From: an uncultured Porphyromonadaceae bacterium
Lineage (GTDB): Bacteria; Bacteroidota; Bacteroidia; Bacteroidales; Muribaculaceae
Reading direction: 5' to 3'
DNA: 10,926 nt
Assembly: GCA_947176355.1 (NCBI GenBank)
Contig: CAMWQY010000063.1
Coordinates: forward strand, 1-10,926
Both the position numbers and the translations under genes were made by a program. This document shows positions 1-6,576 of the stretch, one piece after another (the first letter of the stretch is position 1; every line of letters begins with the position of its first letter). The notes beneath the pieces were generated by a model. It was not told where the DNA came from. It made no database searches and saw only the letters and a list, made by a program, of their open reading frames with translations.

Positions 1-31
1 GTATAGTGGAAGGCACACTTACTATGATAAG

Positions 32-2479
32 TTAGGCGGGAGTAGGAGCATGAGTGCCCGGATACTGCACCCTGGCTTTAATCTTTATAGGGCCGGCTGT
101 GCGGGTCGACCGTATCAATACGGGGGCTGATCCCCATTCTACCGCTCTCGGATTTGCTCCGTTGGTGGCATCTCCGATTATCTCTCCTTCTCCATCCACT
201 TCAAACACTATGTTGTCCTTGGCAAGACGCTTGACATTGCCATTGTCGTCGGTCACTTCTGCTACTACGACAATGAAATCCGAACCGTCTGCTACCAGCG
301 GTTTCCCTTGCCAATCGGCTGTGAGGCGTAGCTTGGTGGAGCGTCGGGATGGCATTTTTCTCTCTGACGCCACTACTTCGCCATTTATGATTCCTTCTGC
401 TACCATATTGACCGATTGCCAATCCTTTTGGGTATAGCTATGATCTCGAGCTTCCCAGAAATCCCATACATTCTTAAAAACGACGGGGTCTGATGGCATC
501 CCCTTTTCTCTGTGCCTTACAGGGAGAGTCCATGTCTTAGCTCCGTTATAGAGAGAAAGACGCACTGAGTCGCAATTGCTGAATACAACTACGTCGGGAT
601 CCGAAAATTGGGTCATCTCATGCATGATATACACCATCGGACCGGATTCGGCTATCGGATGCTGTAGGTCGGAAGCTGTCTGACTTCTAAACATGTGATA
701 AGCATATTTTGGCTGACGGAAAGCATCGAATATTCCTCCCCAATAAGGGTCAGGATGATAGCCTCGCTGATGGTCGAAAGGATGCCAATGAGCTCCTCCT
801 ATAAAATTGTCTTCAGTGTTGTAAAGTCCGTCGTAGGTTTTTGCGAGCGATAACGCCTGCACCTTCATAGGGCGTTCACCCCAGCTGCGCGAAGCACGGT
901 TATCGTTGTTATGTGCATACCAATCATCGACATTCTCACCAAATTCGCGAGTGAATATATTTTGGAGTGGAGCATCTTCTTTCTTCTCATCTCCGGGCCA
1001 GCCATAGACCAAGTCATAATTTTCCTTCACTCCTGCAGAATGCATGTCTGCAGCTGCTATGGGGCGTCCCGGATAAGGATACTCGTCTTTTGTGATTTGA
1101 AGCGCATTGAGTGAGAAATCGTTGGGATAACGTGTTTCATTGAGAATAGGTTCCCACATCAAGACAGAGGGATGGTTGCGATCACGACGGATGATATTTC
1201 TGGTGTTTTCGTGTACACGCTCAGCAAACTGGGGATCTTTGTTCCAATATTGCCACCCCGGAGTAGCAACTATCACAAACATTCCGAGCTCGTCGCAAGC
1301 ATCCATAAATGCAGGGTCCTGAGGATAATGTGCCACACGTATTATTCTGCATCCGGCATCTCGAAGACGTTTGGCATCTCTCCATTGTTGGGAATTGGGC
1401 ACCGCGTTTCCAACGTATGCGAAATCTTGATGACGGTTGGCTCCTATGAGTTTACCGAATGGTTTTCCATTTAGGATAAAACCCTTCTTGCTGTCAAAAT
1501 CAAACGAACGAATTCCTATGCGTGTGGTGCCTCCATCCAATGATGTTTTTCCTTCTTTTACTCTTGATTCCACTCTATACAAGCTGGGACTATCGGGTGA
1601 CCATAAACTTGGCTTTTTGATTTTAAATTTCTGGGTGAATGTATGGGTAGTGCCTTCACCTAAAGTGGTAGCGGGGGTAGACTGGGTCATTAAAACTTTC
1701 CCTTCGGGTGAAATGATTGATGTCTCTACGGTCACTTTTCGGTTTTTCCCGTCATTATTCCCTACCTCAGTATCCACTATAATATCGGCGCTCTCATCAG
1801 ATACATTGTCGAAGTGGATGAATACCCCTCCACCTGCTACTTTGTTTGCTTCAATGGCATCAGTAATGGCTACCGGAGATTTTGCTATCATCCATACGTC
1901 GCGGTAAATACCCCCGTGATATGCAAAATCAAGAGAATGTTGAGGCTTGCCGGGGGGAAACGTCTTGTCATCACTGTTATCAGCCATCACAGCTATCAGG
2001 CAAGAGTCGCCGGGGTGCACTCCATATTCATTCAGATTGATTGTGATCGGAAGGTATCCTCCAAGATGATCTTTCACTTCTTTGCCATTGACATAGAATT
2101 TTTGTTTTCCCATCACGCCCTCGAAGTGTAGGCTCACATCTTTACCTTCAGTTTCCGTAGGCATTATGAAATGCTTGCGATACCACGCTTTCCCTTGATA
2201 ATTTCTACATCCACTCCCTTCTGCAGGAAGCAGCTCAACAGTATGGGGCGTCGATACCACTTCCCATTGGGAATCGTCAAAACTTGGCAATTCTCCTCCC
2301 TCTGCATCAGCAAGATGATAACGCCAGCCATTATTGAAATTGTAAATCAGACGCCCAGAGTCTTTCAAGGGGAAGAATCCGGCGACTGAAATTTCCTGAG
2401 GAGTCACATTGGCAGTTGCACACACCAATAAAGGAAAAACTAAGAATGATATGATCGTCGCAAGTTTTTTCATTTGCAT
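32..2479 (-). CDS. Secreted glycoside hydrolase family 2 enzyme, beta-galactosidase-like
   Basis: An 815-residue exo-glycosidase of family GH2, which hydrolyses beta-linked galactose or a related sugar with retention, probably in the periplasm. A hydrophobic signal peptide covers about residues 3-23, with likely cleavage after ATA; the cysteine at 20 lacks a proper lipobox. Domains in order: jelly-roll sugar-binding domain (about 44-200, with YHGGIYRDVW), immunoglobulin-like sandwich (about 201-325), TIM barrel (about 326-600), then two further Ig-like domains (about 615-710 and 720-806). The last resembles the DUF4982/invasin-like C-terminus of Bacteroidetes GH2 proteins. The likely acid/base is Glu448 in WEPILNE and the likely nucleophile Glu512 in TREFGE. 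There is no LacZ-type small-chain domain, so it differs from the GH2 enzyme at the right edge. The start could equally be the second ATG at 2473 (MKKLATII). It is the last gene of the visible run. GH2 membership is firm; the sugar released is not determined, and glucuronidase or arabinopyranosidase activity is possible. Confidence 0.9.
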   Translation of the reverse strand: MQMKKLATIISFLVFPLLVCATANVTPQEISVAGFFPLKDSGRLIYNFNNGWRYHLADAEGGELPSFDDSQWEVVSTPHTVELLPAEGSGCRNYQGKAWYRKHFIMPTETEGKDVSLHFEGVMGKQKFYVNGKEVKDHLGGYLPITINLNEYGVHPGDSCLIAVMADNSDDKTFPPGKPQHSLDFAYHGGIYRDVWMIAKSPVAITDAIEANKVAGGGVFIHFDNVSDESADIIVDTEVGNNDGKNRKVTVETSIISPEGKVLMTQSTPATTLGEGTTHTFTQKFKIKKPSLWSPDSPSLYRVESRVKEGKTSLDGGTTRIGIRSFDFDSKKGFILNGKPFGKLIGANRHQDFAYVGNAVPNSQQWRDAKRLRDAGCRIIRVAHYPQDPAFMDACDELGMFVIVATPGWQYWNKDPQFAERVHENTRNIIRRDRNHPSVLMWEPILNETRYPNDFSLNALQITKDEYPYPGRPIAAADMHSAGVKENYDLVYGWPGDEKKEDAPLQNIFTREFGENVDDWYAHNNDNRASRSWGERPMKVQALSLAKTYDGLYNTEDNFIGGAHWHPFDHQRGYHPDPYWGGIFDAFRQPKYAYHMFRSQTASDLQHPIAESGPMVYIMHEMTQFSDPDVVVFSNCDSVRLSLYNGAKTWTLPVRHREKGMPSDPVVFKNVWDFWEARDHSYTQKDWQSVNMVAEGIINGEVVASERKMPSRRSTKLRLTADWQGKPLVADGSDFIVVVAEVTDDNGNVKRLAKDNIVFEVDGEGEIIGDATNGANPRAVEWGSAPVLIRSTRTAGPIKIKARVQYPGTHAPTPA

Positions 2480-2488
2480 TTTTTTTAT
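2480..2488 (-). promoter_or_regulatory. A-rich translation leader of the GH2 gene
   Basis: On the coding strand this short leader is almost all A and T and lies between the repeat hairpin (2489-2512) and the ATG at 2479. There is no Shine-Dalgarno sequence. A-rich leaders are usual in Bacteroidetes, where initiation relies little on anti-SD pairing. A second ATG follows two codons later, so the exact start is open. Confidence 0.4.
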
Positions 2489-2586
2489 TTAAGTTTCACA
2501 AGCTCAACTTAAGGTTTATGAGTTTATAGGTTTATTTTCATGTTGAGGTAGGTGATACCCTCAATTTTCGCTCCCGGAAGTTGAAG
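2489..2586. repeat. Composite intergenic repeat, copy 1 (most diverged)
   Basis: On the plus strand the first hairpin is TTAAGTT (2489-2495), a 10-nt loop with ACAAGCTC, then AACTTAA (2506-2512). Next come about three degenerate 8-nt units: AGGTTTAT at 2512-2519, AGTTTATA at 2521-2528 and GGTTTATT at 2529-2536. A unique stretch follows, and then an imperfect hairpin at about 2562-2583 (CAATTTTCGC paired with CGGAAGTTG). This second hairpin lies inside the 3' end of the DUF5703 gene, whose stop codon is at 2561-2563. The copy is longer and less regular than the two at 4898 and 6483. Identity with them is clearest in the first hairpin, where the 24 bases are nearly the same. Confidence 0.75.
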
Positions 2587-4876
2587 TGTTGGAATTGAAA
2601 GACTTTGGAAGGATAATGTCGTTTTTTCTTTCTTCGGGCATCACGTCAAGCTTCACGATTTTTGCCTCTTTTAATTCTGCATCGACAATGGTTTTGTCGG
2701 GAGCATGAAGTCGAAAACTTATATCTCGATTCGCGGGCCACGCAGGGAATAAATATATTTTGTCTCCATCTGTCTGCAAAAGCATCTCTTGAAGCCCTAT
2801 CATGCCGCTTCCTCCCCAGTTATGATCAGGAGTCCAGTCAAATCCCGGACCAAGGAAGGCCGGAAAGCGATGCGCCCCGTCAGCCCATTTTTCCGCATTT
2901 AGATTATAGGCTTCGTCTGTCAATCCAAGACATGCGGCCCAAATGTTGTCTTGTTTCCATCCTGTAGTTGATCTGAATTTGAGGGCATCAGGATCATAAA
3001 GATACGTATTACGTGCTATTTCAAGATTCTCAGGATCGTTGGTGTTTATTCCATAAAAACGCCAAGGCCATACAGGATATAGTTGTGGAGTCTCCACATT
3101 ATTGATCCGTTCCCAGCTTTTGGCCGGCGATATCATAGTGTACCCATCGACTACTCTCAAAGGTATTTCCGGAATACGGTTGAATATCTGGTTCCATTTT
3201 GACACTGCGGTATCTCCCTGCTCCTTTAGGTAATTGATGTAATCACCAGTGACTCTCCGGAGAGCGGAGACTGTAGAAGCAGCGTTATGAGTCATCTTAT
3301 AGGTCTCACAGGCTGAGCCGGGGTAGAGGATTAGTTTGCCATCACCGTCAAGATCCTTGCTGCCACGCCGAGAGGCAAGATATCTGTAATGTTGGTCGAA
3401 AAATGTCAAGGCGCTTTCTATGAGCGGTCGATATTCTGAAATGTCTACCCCATCATATCGGGAGGTCTCAAGAATCATCTGGCAAAATTCCAGCACGGTA
3501 TCCCATTCATATTCAAGCCAGGCGTTGTATTCCACTCCCGGATCAGCCCAAGCCGGGCGTTTAGTGCCATATTCCATCATATTGGGAAGTCCGAATGTCT
3601 CAATTTGCTCTGAGAAGCACCCTCCGTCATGACCCCAATAAAATTGGGATCGAAGTTGTGCATTGTCAAGCATTCGGAGATATGCATCGAACTGCGGTTT
3701 CATCATATCGACATCCCCGCTTTTTAGCATAGGCCAGTAGACGAGACGCTGATTTTGTGCAGTCATTGTGCTTCCTCCCCAATTGCGATAGTCGGGAGTG
3801 AATTGTTGGACTGAATCCACATATTGGGGGTCGAATGTGAATAATCCGCCATTGAATTTTGTAGGATCAGAGCCGTAAGCATTACACCCAAGCATATAGC
3901 GGAATAAAGTATAATTCCTTGCCATCCTTGATGTCACTGTATCGTTGGGATTAGTGGAAGTGATATGGCTGCGTTCCCAAAAATTATTCCACCATTTTTG
4001 TGATGACTTACGATCTTTCTTCAAATTTATTAGAGAGGCGATGCTATCCAGAGCTGCATACCAATCCGAAGTATTATCGGCCTGTTCATTATGGAGAGCA
4101 ATGGTGTAATGATGCTTTTGTGCCGGTCTGTCGGATGAGAAATTCCAGGCACGGAAATCCGTATCATTGTATGTTCCATCTTGAGTGCCAATGAATCGGA
4201 GATTGTTTCCTGTCAGGCGTCCTCCTGACATTAAATTCTTCAAGGGATTCCACAACAGAGGTTTTACTGAATCAAGACCTTGTCGGGCTACAGTTATATC
4301 GAATATTGTGTTAGATGGATTTCTATGGAAAAATGATATCCCATCCTTTCCAACAGAAATTGAATCGGCGGTAGTGATCAGTCCTTTTGGAGACGACCAT
4401 TTCCAAGAATTCTGTCTTCCTTCTCCCTTTCTGAAAGGACGATCGGCATATCGCCAACTTTCATAACTTAATATTGGAGCTACGGCTTTCTGACTCTCTA
4501 CCTCCACATGGACGACCGGCTTGTAGACATCAGCCCAAACAATGACTTTTGAGCCATTGAGGTTCATCTCGCAGTATCCATCTGCCAATCGTAGGGTCTG
4601 TGAAAATTCAGATATGCTGTCGGCCGGAATATGCAGCCTGACGCGACCTTGCTTCAGCAATGTGCCATGCTCATCGTAGGCTCCGCTATGGCCAATATAC
4701 ATCAATACATCTCCGTCCTCAGCCCATACATTGAGGCCGACGCTTCCACCGCCTACAGGCATAGAACCCGATGAATTCACACTCATCGACTCCCATACAT
4801 AATCTTTAGGCAAAAGCGCAGATGCTTCCAGAGCGATCAAGCATATAATATGTATAAATATTAGCCGTAAACTCAT
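2561..4876 (-). CDS. Secreted DUF5703-type protein with GH95-like (alpha/alpha)6 barrel, putative glycosidase
   Basis: A 771-residue secreted protein, probably a glycoside hydrolase of unknown specificity. The signal peptide is MSLRLIFIHI to about residue 20, with cleavage after ASA. An N-terminal beta-sandwich (about 21-270) contains MPVGGGSVGLNVW, which resembles the N-terminal MPLGNGRLG-like segment of GH95 fucosidases and matches DUF5703. A helical barrel (about 290-690) is rich in aromatic and acidic motifs: NWGGSTMTAQNQRLVYWPML, CFSEQIETFG (Glu423, Glu426), SACETYKMTHNA (Glu524) and WGGSGMIGLQEMLLQT. A short beta domain closes the protein. Catalytic residues cannot be assigned from sequence alone. 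The start is the ATG at 4876: the frame stays open to an upstream TTG at 4918, but that lies inside a repeat and would put 14 charged residues before the signal peptide. The last eight residues, TSTSGSEN, are encoded by the edge of the neighbouring repeat. It sits between an acetylesterase and a GH2 enzyme, which supports a role in the same glycan pathway. The family call is from recognition of motifs, without alignment. Confidence 0.8.
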   Translation of the reverse strand: MSLRLIFIHIICLIALEASALLPKDYVWESMSVNSSGSMPVGGGSVGLNVWAEDGDVLMYIGHSGAYDEHGTLLKQGRVRLHIPADSISEFSQTLRLADGYCEMNLNGSKVIVWADVYKPVVHVEVESQKAVAPILSYESWRYADRPFRKGEGRQNSWKWSSPKGLITTADSISVGKDGISFFHRNPSNTIFDITVARQGLDSVKPLLWNPLKNLMSGGRLTGNNLRFIGTQDGTYNDTDFRAWNFSSDRPAQKHHYTIALHNEQADNTSDWYAALDSIASLINLKKDRKSSQKWWNNFWERSHITSTNPNDTVTSRMARNYTLFRYMLGCNAYGSDPTKFNGGLFTFDPQYVDSVQQFTPDYRNWGGSTMTAQNQRLVYWPMLKSGDVDMMKPQFDAYLRMLDNAQLRSQFYWGHDGGCFSEQIETFGLPNMMEYGTKRPAWADPGVEYNAWLEYEWDTVLEFCQMILETSRYDGVDISEYRPLIESALTFFDQHYRYLASRRGSKDLDGDGKLILYPGSACETYKMTHNAASTVSALRRVTGDYINYLKEQGDTAVSKWNQIFNRIPEIPLRVVDGYTMISPAKSWERINNVETPQLYPVWPWRFYGINTNDPENLEIARNTYLYDPDALKFRSTTGWKQDNIWAACLGLTDEAYNLNAEKWADGAHRFPAFLGPGFDWTPDHNWGGSGMIGLQEMLLQTDGDKIYLFPAWPANRDISFRLHAPDKTIVDAELKEAKIVKLDVMPEERKNDIILPKSFNSNTSTSGSEN

Positions 4877-4899
4877 TTTATAAGTCTTTTTTATCTTAC
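4877..4899 (-). promoter_or_regulatory. A-rich translation leader of the DUF5703-type gene
   Basis: On the coding strand the 23 bases before the ATG at 4876 include GATAAAAAAGACTTATAAA. No good Shine-Dalgarno match is placed at normal spacing. The leader follows directly on the repeat hairpin at 4900-4923. This A-rich context supports the ATG at 4876 over the TTG at 4918. Confidence 0.4.
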
Positions 4900-4975
4900 T
4901 TAAGTTTCGCAAGCTCAACTTAAAGGTTATTAGGTTATAGGATTATACCTTCGACTTTCGCTTGCGAAAGTTGAG
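4898..4975. repeat. Composite intergenic repeat, copy 2 (cleanest)
   Basis: Plus-strand layout: hairpin TTAAGTT (4900-4906) with AACTTAA (4917-4923) around a TCGCAAGCTC loop; three 8-nt units AGGTTATT (4924-4931), AGGTTATA (4932-4939) and GGATTATA (4940-4947); then ACTTTCGCTTGCGAAAGT (4954-4971), whose 8-bp arms are perfect complements. The ten bases TTTCGCAAGC occur in the first hairpin on the plus strand and in the second on the minus strand, so the two ends are related in inverted orientation. It fills the junction between the esterase stop (4999) and the DUF5703 gene start (4876). On the coding strand neither hairpin is followed by a U tract, so it is not a standard terminator. Confidence 0.8.
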
Positions 4976-4998
4976 TTGTCTTAGAAAAGCAGCAAGGT

Positions 4999-6465
4999 TC
5001 ATTCTTTTGGCAGGCACTCGTCAGGCCAATCATCAGATCTGAAAGAGGATACAGGAATTCCATCTGTACTGAATAAATCTCCTTCTGAAGCGTTTTCAAA
5101 GGCATAACGTACGGCCACGGGATACGGCACTTTATCACTCTTTACCAATACCTTCTTTTGTGAGATCCAAGCTTTGGCAGGATAAAAAACTCGGTCTTCT
5201 CCTGCAAGTTTGAATTGATTGGATTCGAAGCTTTGTTTGCCTGCAATCCATTCAGGGGCACGGTCGAAATTTATTTCTATTGTGTCGCCTTTTACTTCCA
5301 TCGACTTGTAGACAGGACTTTCCGCTCCGATTCCTTCAATCCCGTAGGTCTTATTGAGTGCAAGCAGTGCAAGGCGTTCGCCTGCTATTCTCTTTTTGGG
5401 AGGATGAATCCCTTTGTCCCAACCTGCATCCATAAGAACAGCCATACCCGTATTTGGCACAATCTGTTCCACTTTTGCTTGGGCCTCACGAAGATATGCT
5501 GAATTATAGACAGGTTGTCCCGGCTCTGTGATGATTGAATAGTCGTATGGAGCAATCTGGCAGTAATAGAAAGGAAACTCTCCTTGACCCCAGAGATTGC
5601 GCCATCCTTTGATCATAGTGGAGAACATATCTGTATAAGAATGGGCTCGATTCCAGTTGTCTTCTCCCTGATACCAGATTACACCTTGCATCGGAAGTCC
5701 AATCAAAGGGTTGAGCATTCCCTTGAAGAGTACACTTGGAGTGCGGTTTTTAGATTGAATTTTATCATCCTTACCCGGAATTTTTGCGGCCGCCTCCGGG
5801 AAAGCTGAAAGCATTTCATCATTCATCCAAGCCTCGCATGCCGACCCTCCCCATGCGACCACTATCAGGCCTACAGGGACATCCAGGATTTCTTCTATTT
5901 CCTTTCCAAAGAAATATGCCGTTGCACTGAAATTCCTGACAGATGCGGGAGTAGCCTCCGCCCATTTTCCGGTGACATCATCTACCGGTGTGGTAGAAGA
6001 ATTACGTTTTACGGTGAAAAGACGTATATTGGGATTCTTGCTGTGAAGAGTTGCCATATTGGCACCTTCTACCGGCTGATTCTTGAATCCTTTCATCGGC
6101 ATCTCCATATTGCTTTGTCCGGAGCAAAGCCAGACTTCTCCGAGCATTACATTTTCAAGTAGGGTAGGGGTGCCGTCGCTTACCGTAATGGTATAGGGGC
6201 CTCCCGCTTCAGGAGTTGGAAAGGATATCGTCCATTTGCCATCCTTCGCAGATTTGACTGTATATTTTTGGTCGGTCCAAGAAGGAGAGACGGTCACATT
6301 TGATGATGGATTGGCCGTTCCCCACATCTTGCCTTCCGTATTTTGCTGCATGACCATGTTACTGGCGAAAAATGCAGGCATCTTTATCTCTGCCTCCGCA
6401 TTTATAAATGGAGACAAAATGGCAGAAAGACACATAAACCTACCGAAGACATGATTCAGTTTCAT
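4999..6465 (-). CDS. Secreted SGNH acetylesterase, sialate O-acetylesterase (SASA) family
   Basis: A 488-residue carbohydrate O-acetylesterase that would remove acetyl groups from sugars in the periplasm and so open the glycan to the neighbouring glycosidases. The signal peptide covers residues 1-25 (cleavage after AEA). A beta-sandwich domain (about 26-105) precedes the SGNH hydrolase fold. The catalytic serine is Ser118 in CSGQSNMEMPM; the oxyanion-hole region is WYQGEDNW (264-271). The catalytic histidine is His354 in GIHPPKKRIAGERLA. The acidic partner is not in the usual DIHP arrangement: glycine occupies the position two before the histidine, and Asp350 is the nearest acid. The C-terminal segment GIPVSSFRSDDW (469-480) is also typical of the family. 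Despite the family name, sialate need not be the substrate: many PUL members act on acetylated xylan or pectin, and the rhamnosidase next door favours a pectic or similar substrate here. The ATG at 6465 fits the signal peptide. Family assignment is strong; the substrate is inferred. Confidence 0.92.
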   Translation of the reverse strand: MKLNHVFGRFMCLSAILSPFINAEAEIKMPAFFASNMVMQQNTEGKMWGTANPSSNVTVSPSWTDQKYTVKSAKDGKWTISFPTPEAGGPYTITVSDGTPTLLENVMLGEVWLCSGQSNMEMPMKGFKNQPVEGANMATLHSKNPNIRLFTVKRNSSTTPVDDVTGKWAEATPASVRNFSATAYFFGKEIEEILDVPVGLIVVAWGGSACEAWMNDEMLSAFPEAAAKIPGKDDKIQSKNRTPSVLFKGMLNPLIGLPMQGVIWYQGEDNWNRAHSYTDMFSTMIKGWRNLWGQGEFPFYYCQIAPYDYSIITEPGQPVYNSAYLREAQAKVEQIVPNTGMAVLMDAGWDKGIHPPKKRIAGERLALLALNKTYGIEGIGAESPVYKSMEVKGDTIEINFDRAPEWIAGKQSFESNQFKLAGEDRVFYPAKAWISQKKVLVKSDKVPYPVAVRYAFENASEGDLFSTDGIPVSSFRSDDWPDECLPKE

Positions 6466-6484
6466 ATTTTTTTCTTTTTTTTAC
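6466..6484 (-). promoter_or_regulatory. A-rich translation leader of the acetylesterase gene
   Basis: The coding strand reads AAGTAAAAAAAAGAAAAAAAT into the ATG apart from its first bases, a nearly pure purine tract directly after the repeat hairpin at 6485-6508. It lacks a GGAGG-like core. Its position fits an A-rich Bacteroidetes ribosome entry region kept free of structure by the hairpin beside it; that role is inferred. Confidence 0.4.
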
Positions 6485-6560
6485 TTAAGTTTCGTAAGCT
6501 TAACTTAAAGGTTATTAACCTTTTAACCTCATAACCTTCAACTTTTGCTTGCGAAAGTTG
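6483..6560. repeat. Composite intergenic repeat, copy 3 (core inverted)
   Basis: Plus-strand layout: hairpin TTAAGTT (6485-6491) with AACTTAA (6502-6508); 8-nt units AGGTTATT (6509-6516), AACCTTTT (6517-6524), AACCTCAT (6525-6532) and AACCTTCA (6533-6540); then AACTTTTGCTTGCGAAAGTT (6540-6559), an inverted repeat with one imperfect pair. Unlike copy 2, the last three units are in the opposite sense to the first. This creates a 15-bp palindrome AAGGTTATTAACCTT (6508-6522) and an 8-bp pair AAGGTTAT (6508-6515) with ATAACCTT (6531-6538), which could form competing structures. It fills the GH106-acetylesterase junction. The T run at 6563-6568 would only mimic a terminator for plus-strand transcription, where no gene exists. 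Confidence 0.8.
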
Positions 6561-6576
6561 AGTTTTTTAATTGTTC

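Noticed and set aside
1..31. Possible fourth repeat copy or terminator after the last GH2 gene
   Set aside because: The 31 bases visible beyond the stop contain neither hairpin sequence nor a clear stem with a U tract; the region beyond the edge cannot be judged.
54..437. Open plus-strand frame of 127 codons
   Set aside because: It lies entirely opposite the GH2 coding sequence, whose domains are intact there, and its translation shows no recognisable motif. The same applies to the plus-strand frames at 1437-1907, 1814-2131 and 8522-8845.
4935..5138. Minus-strand frame of 67 codons at the end of the acetylesterase gene
   Set aside because: It overlaps the conserved C-terminus of the esterase (FSTDGIPVSSFRSDDW) in another frame and runs into the repeat. 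It has no family features.
2489..6560. The repeated units as a CRISPR array
   Set aside because: The three copies are more than 1.5 kb apart, separated by whole genes, with no regular spacers.
4898..6560. The repeats as internal Bacteroidetes promoters
   Set aside because: I looked on the coding strand for the TAnnTTTG -7 element with an upstream TTTG and found no convincing pair in copies 2 or 3.
6540..6568. Hairpin followed by a T run, looking like an intrinsic terminator
   Set aside because: The T run follows the hairpin only on the plus strand, where there is no gene. On the coding (minus) strand the hairpin is followed by an A/G-rich stretch, and the same hairpin at 4954-4971 has no T run.
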